Origin: an uncultured Austwickia sp.
Lineage (GTDB): Bacteria > Actinomycetota > Actinomycetes > Actinomycetales > Dermatophilaceae
NCBI GenBank assembly: GCA_934678955.1
Contig: CAKUSI010000014.1
Coordinates: 1-27,925, forward strand
DNA: 27,925 nucleotides
Reading direction: 5' to 3'
Positions 9,093 to 15,889 of the stretch are shown piece after piece. Each line of letters opens with the position of its first letter. Positions within the stretch are counted from its first letter, which is position 1. A program made the translations under genes and the position numbers. The notes beneath the pieces are model-generated. The model was not told where the DNA came from. It worked only from the letters and a program-made list of their open reading frames with translations, and did no database searches.

Positions 9093-9362
9093 GTGAGTAC
9101 CTCCTCGGAGCGCCAGACCACCCTGGCCACGGTGACCGTCCGCTATTGGGCGGCGGCCCGGGCCGCGACAGGCACGCCCGAGGAGGCTCGCCCACCAGGG
9201 ACCGTGGCCGCGATCCTGGCTGGCGCCGCGGCCGACCACCCGGGTCTCGACCAGGTGATTGCCGTGGCCTCCACGCTGGTGGACGGCATCGTCGCCGGTC
9301 CGGACGCCGATGTGCCGGCGGGGGCCGTGCTGGAGGTCCTGCCCCCGTTCGCCGGTGGGTGA
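9093..9362 (+). CDS. MoaD/ThiS-family sulfur carrier protein
   Basis: This 89-residue product fits the small ubiquitin-fold sulfur carriers used in molybdopterin or thiamine/cysteine synthesis. It has the expected pattern: a beta strand with [11 protein letters not shown] near 17-27, a central helix, and the C-terminal LPPFAGG ending in the Gly-Gly tail that is adenylated and thiocarboxylated. GTG 9093 is the only sensible start, though the ribosome-binding site is weak. It is divergent from glnR across 94 bases and is followed four bases after its stop by a membrane protein gene. No MoaE or ThiG partner is in the window, so which pathway it serves cannot be decided. Family assignment is good; the pathway is open. 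Confidence 0.85.
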   Translation: MSTSSERQTTLATVTVRYWAAARAATGTPEEARPPGTVAAILAGAAADHPGLDQVIAVASTLVDGIVAGPDADVPAGAVLEVLPPFAGG

Positions 9363-9366
9363 CCCG

Positions 9367-10194
9367 GTGTCCGTCACCTCCGATCCGTCGCCGCTGCCGA
9401 GCGCGATCCCCGGCCGACCGCTGCTGCCGGTGCGGCCATGGCGATCCGAGGTCACGTTCACCGCTCTCGCCGCCGCGCTGGCCTCGGCGATCGGCGCCGG
9501 CACGGGCCATGCGATGGCTCTGGTCGCGGTCGGTGCGCTCTGCGTCGGGGCGGTCGTGGTGGGCTGGGTCCGACTCCTCGACCTGCCGAGCCCGCGGGGG
9601 TCTACGGCGGTGCTGGGTCTGTCGGCGGTGGGTCTGGTCGTGACCGGCTGGCTCGCGGCCCTGCCGGAGCGGGGGGTCGCCGATCTGCGGTGGGTGCTCG
9701 CCGCGTTGGGTCTGAGCATCCTGGCGGCGTTCATCCACCAGCTCGCCCGGCGCGACGGACGGCCCCGCCTGGTGGAATCCCTGACGGCGAACGTGGCCGG
9801 CATCCTGCTGATCGCCACCTGGGCGTCGGCGACCCCGTACCTCGCCCACGACGTCGCCCCTTCCGCGATCCTGATCGTGGCGTGCGCGGTCGCGATCGCG
9901 ACGCTCGCCGACGTCGCGCGCGGCCGCTGGATCGACGACGTTCCCGCGGTCGTCCTGGCGGCCGGTCTCGCCGCGGCGGGGGCAGGGTTGGCGGCCCGGT
10001 CCGTGCCGGTCGGGGAGGTCCCCGCGTGGGGGGCGGCACTCGCCGGGGTCATCGCGGGGGTGGGTTCCTACGCCCTGCGGCAGATCCTGTTCGTCCAGCC
10101 GACCCAGTCCCGGCGCCGGCCGCAATTCGCCTCGGGCGCGGCGTCGTGGCTGATCACGGGGGTCGTGATCGCGGGCCTGGTGGTCTGGCAATGA
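9367..10194 (+). CDS. Multi-pass membrane protein of unknown function
   Basis: The 275-residue product is strongly hydrophobic, with about seven predicted membrane segments by eye (for example TALAAALASAIGAGTGHAMA, LVAVGALCVGAVVVGWV, AVLGLSAVGLVVTGWLAAL, VLAALGLSILAAFIHQLA and a final WLITGVVIAGLVVW). I do not recognise catalytic or transport motifs. GTG 9367 is chosen because GGTGGG lies at a suitable distance; an upstream GTG at 9355 would overlap moaD and has no ribosome-binding site. The short spacing suggests co-transcription with the MoaD-like gene. The stop codon lies inside a small 15-base tandem repeat. No function is claimed. Confidence 0.8.
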   Translation: MSVTSDPSPLPSAIPGRPLLPVRPWRSEVTFTALAAALASAIGAGTGHAMALVAVGALCVGAVVVGWVRLLDLPSPRGSTAVLGLSAVGLVVTGWLAALPERGVADLRWVLAALGLSILAAFIHQLARRDGRPRLVESLTANVAGILLIATWASATPYLAHDVAPSAILIVACAVAIATLADVARGRWIDDVPAVVLAAGLAAAGAGLAARSVPVGEVPAWGAALAGVIAGVGSYALRQILFVQPTQSRRRPQFASGAASWLITGVVIAGLVVWQ

Positions 10195-10224
10195 GTGGTA
10201 CGGCAGTGATTGGTACGGCAATCG
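10180..10224 (+). repeat. Three imperfect 15-bp tandem repeats
   Basis: Three consecutive 15-mers (10180-10194, 10195-10209, 10210-10224) share the pattern TGG(T)nnGGCAnT. The last two share the exact 10-mer TGGTACGGCA. The first copy contains the end and stop codon of the membrane protein gene. The array sits 31 bases before the nitrobindin-like start, so it could be an operator or just a slippage product. Confidence 0.75.
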
Positions 10225-10255
10225 CCCCCGCCCACCCGACACCGAAAGGGACGTG

Positions 10256-10765
10256 ATGGTCTTCGAACTCGACACGAGCCTGAACCCCCAGCTGGCGCCG
10301 CTCGCGTGGCTGGTCGGCCGCTGGGTCGGCGTGGGCGTGGTCGGCTACCCGTCGATGGACTCCGTCCAGTTCGGTCAGGAGGTCGACTGCTCCCCCGACG
10401 GCCGCGCCTTCCTGCGCTGGGAGAGCCGCAGCTGGCTCCTCGACGAGGACGGCACGCGGGTGCGGCCGGCGGCGACGGAGAGCGGCTACTGGCGCGTGCT
10501 GGACAGCGGCGAGATCGAACTGCTGCTGGCGCATCCGACCGGCATCGTGGAGATGTACGCGGGCACCCGGGATCCGCAGCGGCCGTCGGTGCAGTTGCGT
10601 ACGGACGGGGTGATGCGCAGCCCGGAGGCCAAGGAGTACAACGCTGCGACCCGCATGTACGGCTACGTCGACGGCCAGCTGATGTGGGCGATGGACATGG
10701 CCGCCACGGGCCACCCGATGACCAGCCACCTGGCGGCCACGCTCCGCAAGGCTCCGTCGGCGTGA
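10256..10765 (+). CDS. Nitrobindin-like heme-binding beta-barrel protein (FABP/DUF1794 family)
   Basis: The 169-residue product matches the nitrobindin (THAP4 C-terminal-like) family of small ten-stranded barrels. These bind heme b and can bind or isomerise reactive nitrogen species. Seen here are the N-terminal LAWLVGRWVGVGVVGYP with the GxWxGxG motif at residues 21-27, the FGQEVDCSPDGRAFLRWESRSW strand pair just after, and a C-terminal TSHLAATLRK whose His158 is at the position expected for the proximal heme ligand. ATG 10256 has GAAAGGGA upstream; GTG 10253 is one codon earlier and equally possible. Its stop overlaps the start of the fur-like gene (GTGA), so the two are coupled. Heme binding is inferred from the family. 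Confidence 0.88.
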   Translation: MVFELDTSLNPQLAPLAWLVGRWVGVGVVGYPSMDSVQFGQEVDCSPDGRAFLRWESRSWLLDEDGTRVRPAATESGYWRVLDSGEIELLLAHPTGIVEMYAGTRDPQRPSVQLRTDGVMRSPEAKEYNAATRMYGYVDGQLMWAMDMAATGHPMTSHLAATLRKAPSA

Positions 10766-11373
10766 ACCACGCCTCCTGGCGTCCCGGGCACGGCGCCGAC
10801 ACCTCCGGCGACGTCGGGCCGACGCTGCGGGCCCTCGGCATGCGTATGACGCCGCAGCGCGAGCGGGTGCTCGCCGCCGTGCGGCGCCTGGAGCACGCCA
10901 CTCCCGACGCTGTAGCGGAAGAGGTCGGGGGGGACGCCGGCGCTCCGCTGTCGCTCTCGACCGTCTATCGCAATCTCGAGGCGCTGGAGCAGGCCGGGAT
11001 CGTGTCGCACACCTACCTGGACCAACGCACCCCGAGCTACCACATGACGTCCCACGCAGACCACCTGCACCTGCTCTGCCTCGGCTGCGGGAGGGTCTCC
11101 GACGCGCCCGTGGGACTTGCGGACACGCTCGCGCGACGTCTGATGGACGCGGTGGGCTTCGTGGCGGACGTGCGGCATCTGGCGGTGCACGGCTGGTGCG
11201 CGGCGTGCGACGCCTCCGACCCGCAGGAGCGGGACTTCCTCGACTCGCGCGAGGGCCACGAATCGCGAGACAGGGACGAGCGACGAGAATGGGAACCCCG
11301 GCGGGACTGGGACGAACGGCGCGACTCGCGCGAGCGACGAGACTGGCACGGATCCACGGAGGGACGCAGATGA
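10762..11373 (+). CDS. Fur-family metalloregulator with charged C-terminal tail
   Basis: A Fur/Zur/PerR-type repressor of 203 residues. The winged helix covers about 20-85 (RALGMRMTPQRERVLAAV, then LSLSTVYRNLEALEQAGIV). The dimerisation and metal region follows: HADHLHLLCLGCG (His98, His101, His103, Cys106, Cys109) and the second structural-zinc pair in CAAC (Cys146, Cys149). The standard fold ends near residue 152. The last 50 residues are an unusual Arg/Asp/Glu/Trp-rich low-complexity tail with repeated RRDW and RDER units. Which metal or peroxide is sensed cannot be told from sequence. GTG 10762 overlaps the stop of the nitrobindin-like gene, and the stop overlaps ygfZ (ATGA). Coupling to a heme protein and to YgfZ fits an iron or Fe-S theme, which is an inference. 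Confidence 0.9.
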   Translation: MNHASWRPGHGADTSGDVGPTLRALGMRMTPQRERVLAAVRRLEHATPDAVAEEVGGDAGAPLSLSTVYRNLEALEQAGIVSHTYLDQRTPSYHMTSHADHLHLLCLGCGRVSDAPVGLADTLARRLMDAVGFVADVRHLAVHGWCAACDASDPQERDFLDSREGHESRDRDERREWEPRRDWDERRDSRERRDWHGSTEGRR

Positions 11374-12380
11374 CCTCGGACCTGATGAAGCGGGACGGCG
11401 CGGTCGAGGCCGGCGGCGTTGACGCCGGCGTCGCGGCGCACTACGGCGACCCCATGCGTGAGCAGAGGCTCTTGCGTGAGGGTCTGGCGGTGGTCGACCT
11501 GTCCCACCGCGGCGTGGTCACGGTCTCCGGACCGGACCGACGCTCCTGGCTGCACTCGCTGACCACCCAGCACCTCAGCAACCTGGCTCCGCGCGCCTCC
11601 GCGGAGGCGCTGGTCCTCACCCCGAACGGCCACGTCGAGCACGCGCTCCACGTGGTGGACGACGGCGAGACCACGTGGCTGACCGTCGAGCCCGGGACGG
11701 CGGCCGCGTTGACCGAATGGCTCGACTCGATGCGGTTCATGCTGCGCGTCGACGTCGCCGATCGCTCGGAGGAGTACGCGGTCCTGGGGGAGCCGACGGC
11801 CGCAGAGGGGCAGGAGGGCGAGCCTGTCACCTGGGCGGACCCGTGGCCGGGCCCGGTGGGGCAGACCTGGTGTTACGGGCCCGAGGAGGGGCACCCTGGC
11901 GCGGAGCGGGCGTGGCGCGAGCTGATCGTGCCCCGTGGCGAACTCGCGGACCACGTCGGTGACCGGCCGCTCGCCGGCATCATGGCCGCGGAGGCGGAAC
12001 GGGTCGCGGCGTGGCGCCCGCGGTTGGGTCTGGACACTGATCACCGGACGATCCCGCACGAACTCGACTGGCTCCGCAGCGCGGTCCACCTGAACAAGGG
12101 CTGTTACCGCGGCCAGGAGACCGTCGCGCGGGTCCGCAATCTGGGCAGGCCCCCGCGGCGGGTCATCTTCTGCCACCTGGACGGGTCGGGGCACATCCTC
12201 CCTGAGCCGGGCACCCCGCTGACCCTGGACGGGCGAAGCGTCGGGCACCTCGCGACGGTGGCGCGACACGTCGAGGACGGGCCCATCGCGCTGGGCCTCG
12301 TGCGGCGCAACACCCCCGTGACGGCGACGCTGACCGCGGGCGCGACGGCGGTCGCGCAAACGGTGATCGTCGCGCCCTGA
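11370..12380 (+). CDS. ygfZ: Folate-binding Fe-S cluster protein YgfZ/GcvT-like
   Basis: This 336-residue protein belongs to the YgfZ/IBA57 branch of the GcvT superfamily, which uses tetrahydrofolate and helps repair or assemble certain iron-sulfur enzymes under oxidative stress. The diagnostic motif KGCYRGQE lies at 243-250, with Cys245 the conserved cysteine. The N-terminal GcvT-type region includes VVDLSHRGVVTVSGPDRRSW near 41-60 and WLHSLTTQHLSNL just after. The ATG overlaps the upstream fur-like stop by four bases and is preceded by GGAGGGA. It is last in this plus-strand run; the following 108 bases are non-coding. Family identification is firm, the client proteins are unknown. Confidence 0.93.
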   Translation: MTSDLMKRDGAVEAGGVDAGVAAHYGDPMREQRLLREGLAVVDLSHRGVVTVSGPDRRSWLHSLTTQHLSNLAPRASAEALVLTPNGHVEHALHVVDDGETTWLTVEPGTAAALTEWLDSMRFMLRVDVADRSEEYAVLGEPTAAEGQEGEPVTWADPWPGPVGQTWCYGPEEGHPGAERAWRELIVPRGELADHVGDRPLAGIMAAEAERVAAWRPRLGLDTDHRTIPHELDWLRSAVHLNKGCYRGQETVARVRNLGRPPRRVIFCHLDGSGHILPEPGTPLTLDGRSVGHLATVARHVEDGPIALGLVRRNTPVTATLTAGATAVAQTVIVAP

Positions 12381-12452
12381 GACCGCCGGCGCCGCGTCCG
12401 CGCGGGGCGCACGTGGGGCGCGCGAGTGTGGCGAACGACGCACTGCGGAAAC

Positions 12453-12479
12453 TTGATACCTGCTTGCTGCTGCTAGCAC
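12453..12479 (+). promoter_or_regulatory. Candidate leaderless promoter and palindrome before the HTH-HbhA gene
   Basis: TTGATA (12453-12458) and TAGCAC (12474-12479) resemble -35 and -10 boxes, although the 15-base spacing is short. The perfect palindrome TGCTAGCA (12471-12478) overlaps the -10 box. The GTG start at 12489 lies nine bases beyond and has no Shine-Dalgarno, so a leaderless, possibly autoregulated transcript is suggested. This is by eye only. Confidence 0.4.
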
Positions 12480-12488
12480 ACTACGGAT

Positions 12489-13955
12489 GTGACGACTTTG
12501 CCCTCCCCTGCCTCCGGTGTGCACGACCTTGGTGCATACCTGAGGCAGCAACGGCAAAGCGCGAACCTGTCGGTGCGACAGCTGTCGGCACGTACAGGCA
12601 TTAGCAACCCGTATCTGTCCCAGGTCGAACGTGGACTGCGCCGGCCGAGTGCGGAGATCCTGCAGCGGTTGGCGCAGGGCCTCTCGCTGTCGGCCGAGTC
12701 GCTCTATGTCCGCGCCGGCCTGCTCGACTCCTCCCAGGGGGGGCGCGGCCCGGACGTGCGCAGCGCGATCCGACTCGACGGCCGGCTCAGGGAGGACCAG
12801 CGGAGCGCGCTGTTGCGCCTGTATGACGGGTTCGTCGCCGACGGAGCGGGGGGCTCCGGCGCCGTAGACCATCCCAACCGCATACTCGCCAAGGAGCAAG
12901 AGATGAATTCCGTATCCACGGAACAGAAGGAAGGCACCGCAAAGAAGATCGTGGCCGACGCACTCGCGCCGGTCTACGCCGTGGTGGGGGCCTCCGACCT
13001 CGCCGTCGAGAAGATTCGCGAGCTCAGCAACCGCGCGGCCCAGGACGCCAGCGCGACCGTCGACCAGCTGCAGGAGCGTGCCGAGCACGCCGGCAACGAT
13101 GTGTCCAAGGCCGTCAAGGACTTCCGTGAGGACCCGAAGGGCGCGTTGAAGGACATCCGCCAGGCGCCGACCGCGGCCCTCCACCAGGCGCGCGACGCCG
13201 TGTCCACCAGCACCAAGCAGGCTGCGGAGCGCGCCGAGAACGCGAGCAACGACGTGGCCAAGGCGGTGAAGGACTTCCGTGAGGACCCGAAGGGCGCGTT
13301 GAAGGACATCCGCCAGGCGCCGTCCACGGCCCTCAACCAGGCGCTCGGCGCCGTGGCCAGCGGGAAGAAGCAGCTCGCGGAGCTTGCCGAGCGCGGCAAG
13401 GATGTCGCCGAGAAGAGCCGGAGCGGGCAGGCCGCCGACCAGGCTGCCTCCGCCGCGGCCGGGCTGATCAGCCAGGCCAGCGCGCTGGTCGGCAAGGGGC
13501 GCACCAAGGCGGCGCACACGACGGAGGACGCGCGCAAGGCCGCCCTCAAGGGTCGCGAGGCGGCCGCCCACCAGGTCGAGCAGGTCCGCGGTCAGGTGGA
13601 GCACGTCGTCTCCGACCAGGCGGAACACGTCCGCGAGGGTCTCAGCGAGGCACGCCGGCGCGGGACCGCCGCGGTCAACGAGGGCATCAAGCCGATCGCC
13701 CGCCGCCGTCGCGCGGCCGACAAGGCTCCGCAGTCCGAGACCCCCAAGACGGTCAAGACCTCCGCGACCTCGTCCATCGCGGGCTCGGGCGTCGAGGCCG
13801 GCGGCACCACCCCCGTTGCCAAGCGGGTCGCCAAGAAGACGGCCGCCAAGCGCGTCGCGAAGGCGCCGGTCGCGGAGACGCCCGTCGCCGATGTACCCGC
13901 CGACGCCCCGAAGGCGGGCGAAGGCGCGGTCGAGCCGGGCGCGACGCAGGCCTGA
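12489..13955 (+). CDS. HTH (XRE-like) regulator fused in frame to HbhA-like Lys/Ala-rich protein
   Basis: One uninterrupted 488-residue frame joins two proteins that I recall as adjacent separate genes in mycobacteria (an HTH regulator, then hbhA). Residues about 14-72 are an XRE-type helix-turn-helix (LGAYLRQQRQSANLSVRQLS, then GISNPYLSQVERGLRRPSAEI). Residues 73-118 are a typical tail for such regulators (RLREDQRSALLRLYDGFVAD). A short linker (119-138) leads into an HbhA-like part from Met139: a helical, coiled-coil body with two 51-residue repeats, and a Lys/Ala/Pro-rich tail (PVAKRVAKKTAAKRVAKAP). The linker is next to a G6 run (12848-12853). A one-base change there would bring a TAG at 12865 into frame and restore two genes. 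So this is either a true fusion or a homopolymer sequencing or assembly change. HbhA binds heparin-like glycans at the surface in mycobacteria; here that is not established. Confidence 0.75.
   Translation: MTTLPSPASGVHDLGAYLRQQRQSANLSVRQLSARTGISNPYLSQVERGLRRPSAEILQRLAQGLSLSAESLYVRAGLLDSSQGGRGPDVRSAIRLDGRLREDQRSALLRLYDGFVADGAGGSGAVDHPNRILAKEQEMNSVSTEQKEGTAKKIVADALAPVYAVVGASDLAVEKIRELSNRAAQDASATVDQLQERAEHAGNDVSKAVKDFREDPKGALKDIRQAPTAALHQARDAVSTSTKQAAERAENASNDVAKAVKDFREDPKGALKDIRQAPSTALNQALGAVASGKKQLAELAERGKDVAEKSRSGQAADQAASAAAGLISQASALVGKGRTKAAHTTEDARKAALKGREAAAHQVEQVRGQVEHVVSDQAEHVREGLSEARRRGTAAVNEGIKPIARRRRAADKAPQSETPKTVKTSATSSIAGSGVEAGGTTPVAKRVAKKTAAKRVAKAPVAETPVADVPADAPKAGEGAVEPGATQA
12903..13955 (+). 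CDS. hbhA: Probable independent internal start of the HbhA-like protein
   Basis: Within the long frame, ATG 12903 is preceded by a perfect AAGGAG at 12891-12896, six bases away, which is what a separate hbhA gene would have. The 350-residue product would start MNSVSTEQKEGTAKKIVADA and continue through LAPVYAVVGASDLAVEKIRE, the pattern of the HbhA N-terminus. It then has two 51-residue repeats with the core VKDFREDPKGALKDIRQAP, an Ala-rich coiled-coil region, and a Lys/Ala/Pro tail of the kind that binds polyanions in mycobacterial HbhA. No signal peptide or membrane segment is present. A histone-like DNA-associated role is the other reasonable idea. The internal start is seen; its use is inferred. 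Confidence 0.65.
   Translation: MNSVSTEQKEGTAKKIVADALAPVYAVVGASDLAVEKIRELSNRAAQDASATVDQLQERAEHAGNDVSKAVKDFREDPKGALKDIRQAPTAALHQARDAVSTSTKQAAERAENASNDVAKAVKDFREDPKGALKDIRQAPSTALNQALGAVASGKKQLAELAERGKDVAEKSRSGQAADQAASAAAGLISQASALVGKGRTKAAHTTEDARKAALKGREAAAHQVEQVRGQVEHVVSDQAEHVREGLSEARRRGTAAVNEGIKPIARRRRAADKAPQSETPKTVKTSATSSIAGSGVEAGGTTPVAKRVAKKTAAKRVAKAPVAETPVADVPADAPKAGEGAVEPGATQA
13116..13322 (+). repeat. Two 54-bp identical blocks, period 153 bp (51 aa), inside hbhA
   Basis: Bases 13116-13169 and 13269-13322 are identical over 54 positions, including synonymous sites, while the flanking parts of the 153-bp unit differ. The protein repeat is 51 residues with the shared core KDFREDPKGALKDIRQAP. 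Identity at silent positions points to a recent duplication or gene conversion. Confidence 0.9.
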
Positions 13956-13974
13956 CACGCATCCCCTTGACATA

Positions 13975-14006
13975 GGTGTGCCCGCGCTGGACGGCGCGGG
14001 CACACC
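13975..14006. terminator. 13-bp perfect hairpin between hbhA and the DUF2516 gene
   Basis: Left arm 13975-13987 pairs perfectly with right arm 13994-14006 around a 6-base loop. It starts 20 bases after the hbhA stop and ends 14 bases before the next ATG. It can act as terminator or as an attenuator between the two genes. A TTGACA at 13967 just before it has no matching -10 box. Confidence 0.6.
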
Positions 14007-14020
14007 CGTACTCTGGGGGA

Positions 14021-14350
14021 ATGCAGCGGTTGAACAACACGCAGGCCGTGGTCATGCTCGTGCTGGGCGTGGCGGCCCTGGCGATGGAGGTGTTCGCCCT
14101 CGTGGAGGCCGCCCGGCATCCGGCCGCGGCCTACGCGGCGGCAGACAAGCTCAACAAGGGTGCCTGGGTGGCCATCACCGGCGTGGCGGCCCTGGTCGGG
14201 TTCGTGACGGTGGGCAACGTGCTCGGGATCGGTCTGATCGCCGTGGTCGCCGCCGGGGTGTTTCTGGCGGATGTGCGCCCCGCCATCCGGCGGTACACGC
14301 CCGCCAAGCGCCGGGGCGGCTCGGGGCAGGGACCGTACGGCTCCTGGTGA
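14021..14350 (+). CDS. DUF2516-family small membrane protein
   Basis: The 109-residue product has three hydrophobic segments: AVVMLVLGVAALAMEVFALV at about 9-28, AWVAITGVAALVGFVTVG at about 48-65 and VLGIGLIAVVAAGVFLADV just after. It ends in a basic tail (RRYTPAKRRGG). The pattern FALVEAARHPAAAYAAADKLNKGAW matches the DUF2516 family. In mycobacteria I recall a member following hbhA, the same position as here. Its function is unknown. ATG 14021 is preceded by GGGGGA, close to the start. A 13-bp hairpin separates it from hbhA. Confidence 0.82.
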   Translation: MQRLNNTQAVVMLVLGVAALAMEVFALVEAARHPAAAYAAADKLNKGAWVAITGVAALVGFVTVGNVLGIGLIAVVAAGVFLADVRPAIRRYTPAKRRGGSGQGPYGSW

Positions 14351-14393
14351 ATGCCCGGCCTGCCACCGGCCGACGGTGGTCAATGGTTTGTGC

Positions 14394-14424
14394 TGACGGT
14401 CGTGTTCCGGCGCGCCGATAGAAT
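14394..14424 (+). promoter_or_regulatory. Candidate promoter of the cupin gene
   Basis: A good -10 box TAGAAT (14419-14424) follows a weak -35-like TGACGG (14394-14399) at 19 bases. Transcription would start about 50 bases before the GTG at 14480. The 5' leader contains an 8-bp perfect hairpin (14434-14441 with 14447-14454). Confidence 0.5.
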
Positions 14425-14479
14425 CAGTGTTCGGCCCGGGGATGTCCCCCGGGCTTCGTGATGAGGGGGACTACCAGCA

Positions 14480-14884
14480 GTGACCACCAACGACGCCCAG
14501 ACGCGCTCCGGCTCGCGAGTCGACGTCGACCGGCGCGAGCAGGTGTTCAGCGTGGCGCGCCCGTGGGGGGATTTCCGCAGCTTCTGCGAGAACGAGCAGG
14601 TCACGGTGAAGGTCATCACCGTCAACCCGGGTCAGCGGCTCTCCCTGCAGACCCACGCGCAGCGCGCCGAGCTCTGGACCGTCCTGGACGACGTGCCCCT
14701 GGACATCACGGTCGGCGAGCGGACCTGGACGGCGCAGCAAGGAGAGCTGATCTGGGTGCCGCTCGGTGCCGTGCACCGGATGGCGAACTCGGGGACGCGT
14801 CCCGGGCGCATCCTGGAAGTCGGTTTCGGCCACTTCGACGAGGAGGACATCGTCCGCCTCGAGGATGACTACTCGCGCGGCTGA
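14480..14884 (+). CDS. Cupin-fold phosphomannose-isomerase type II-like protein
   Basis: The 134-residue product matches the C-terminal cupin domain of type II mannose-6-phosphate isomerase/GDP-mannose pyrophosphorylase enzymes, as a stand-alone protein. Motifs are [20 protein letters not shown] at 27-46, [20 protein letters not shown] just after (His and Glu metal ligands), and [16 protein letters not shown] (third His). Such short proteins may isomerise mannose-6-phosphate and fructose-6-phosphate, but the activity of the stand-alone form is uncertain. GTG 14480 is used; GAGGGG lies 14 bases upstream, further than usual. The 3' end overlaps the convergent methyltransferase gene by 16 bases. 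Confidence 0.85.
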   Translation: MTTNDAQTRSGSRVDVDRREQVFSVARPWGDFRSFCENEQVTVKVITVNPGQRLSLQTHAQRAELWTVLDDVPLDITVGERTWTAQQGELIWVPLGAVHRMANSGTRPGRILEVGFGHFDEEDIVRLEDDYSRG

Positions 14885-15684
14885 TCGTCCGGTCGGGGGG
14901 ATACCGCCTCCCACGCGACGGTGAGCTCACCGAGACGCCAGCGCGCCGCCGAGTCGAGCAGCGGCCATCCCGCATCGCGGAGCGCGGCCGCGGCGGCGAC
15001 GAACCGCTGGCGCCGGCCGAAGGCGGCGTGCGGCGCCGCGCGGGCCCACTCCCGATCCAAGGCCGTCAAGAACCCGTGGGTACGCTCGCCGGGCACGTTG
15101 CGATGGATCAGCGCCTTGGGGAGGCGCTCGGCGACCTGACCCGGGGCGCGCAGGCCGGCCAGGCGCAGCGAGATCGTGAGGGAGCGCGGTCCCTGCGGGT
15201 TGAGCGTGATCCAGCTCGCCAGCCGGCCCACCTCGTCGCAGGTGCCGTCGATCACGACGCCGCGTTCGTGCAGCCGCGATCGCAGCAGGTCCCACGCGGG
15301 ACCGGCGGCGGACTCCTCGTATTGGCGCAGGACGTTGAAGGCGCGGATCAAGACGGGCCGTTCGGAGGGGTCCGGCAGCGGCACCTCGAAACCGCCAACC
15401 GCGAAGTCCAGGCCCGGCCCGGTGAACGACCGCGCGGCCTCGACCCGCGCCGGATCGATCTCCAGGCCGAGGACGCGAAGGCCGGGGCAGACGGGCGCGA
15501 GGCGGTCGTGCAGCTGCACCGTGGTGATCGGCGACGCGCCGAATCCGAGGTCCACGACCAGGGGCGCGGGCAGCGACCTCCAGCGCGGCGCCTGGGTCGC
15601 GGCCACCCACCGGTCGGCGCGCCGCAATCGGTTGGGGTGGGTCGTGCCTCGCGTCGGGATGCCCACGGGACGGGTGGAGGCCAC
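14869..15684 (-). CDS. Class I SAM-dependent methyltransferase-like protein
   Basis: The 271-residue product has a Rossmann methyltransferase core at the N-terminus: [20 protein letters not shown] near 38-57 is motif I, and [19 protein letters not shown] near 67-85 carries the acidic ribose-binding residue. Later parts ([20 protein letters not shown] and [17 protein letters not shown]) are conserved in a group of actinobacterial proteins near mshA, as far as I recall, without known substrate. GTG 15684 is chosen; GTG 15693 would add three residues, and the open frame upstream is low-quality Arg/Pro-rich sequence. The gene ends in TAG and overlaps the cupin gene tail-to-tail by 16 bases. It diverges from mshA across a 246-base spacer with two tandem repeats. 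The methyl acceptor is unknown. Confidence 0.75.
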   Translation of the reverse strand: MASTRPVGIPTRGTTHPNRLRRADRWVAATQAPRWRSLPAPLVVDLGFGASPITTVQLHDRLAPVCPGLRVLGLEIDPARVEAARSFTGPGLDFAVGGFEVPLPDPSERPVLIRAFNVLRQYEESAAGPAWDLLRSRLHERGVVIDGTCDEVGRLASWITLNPQGPRSLTISLRLAGLRAPGQVAERLPKALIHRNVPGERTHGFLTALDREWARAAPHAAFGRRQRFVAAAAALRDAGWPLLDSAARWRLGELTVAWEAVSPRPDDQPRE

Positions 15685-15742
15685 GCCCCGCACCGTACCG
15701 GCTTCACGCGGCGAAGCGGCCCCCACGTTCCGCGCCCCCCGA

Positions 15743-15788
15743 CCCGGGCGCCCCATGCCCCCAGGCCCGGGCGCCCCATACCCCCAGG
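15743..15788 (+). repeat. Two 23-bp tandem repeats in the methyltransferase-mshA spacer
   Basis: Copies 15743-15765 and 15766-15788 differ at one base (G or A). Each holds a CCCGGGCGCCCC core. They lie in the divergent intergenic region between the methyltransferase gene and mshA. A regulatory role is possible but not shown. Confidence 0.85.
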
Positions 15789-15850
15789 GCGGTGCGCGCG
15801 GGACCACGGGGGCAATATGGCGCGGGAAGCATCGCGGTTCTCGCGCTGTT

Positions 15851-15889
15851 GTGCTGGACGGCCGTGCTGGATGGCCGTGCTGGATGGCC
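15851..15889 (+). repeat. Three 13-bp tandem repeats before mshA
   Basis: GTGCTGGAYGGCC occurs three times head to tail (15851-15863, 15864-15876, 15877-15889), with one C/T difference, and a partial fourth copy (GCTGGATGGC) follows at 15895-15904. The array ends 26 bases upstream of the mshA start, just before the ribosome-binding site. Confidence 0.85.

Noticed and set aside
8277..10052. Upstream extension of the mshD frame on the minus strand (open to 10052)
   Set aside because: It would run opposite to moaD and the membrane protein gene and through glnR in another frame; conserved MshD begins at 8276 or 8285.
13967..13995. TTGACA as a -35 promoter box for the DUF2516 gene
   Set aside because: No -10-like hexamer at 15-19 bases; the interval is filled by a 13-bp hairpin.
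11037..14003. Very long minus-strand open frame (988 residues) opposite fur, ygfZ and hbhA
   Set aside because: It is antisense to well-supported genes and its protein is Arg/Gly/Leu-rich without motifs; high G+C removes stops from the opposite strand.
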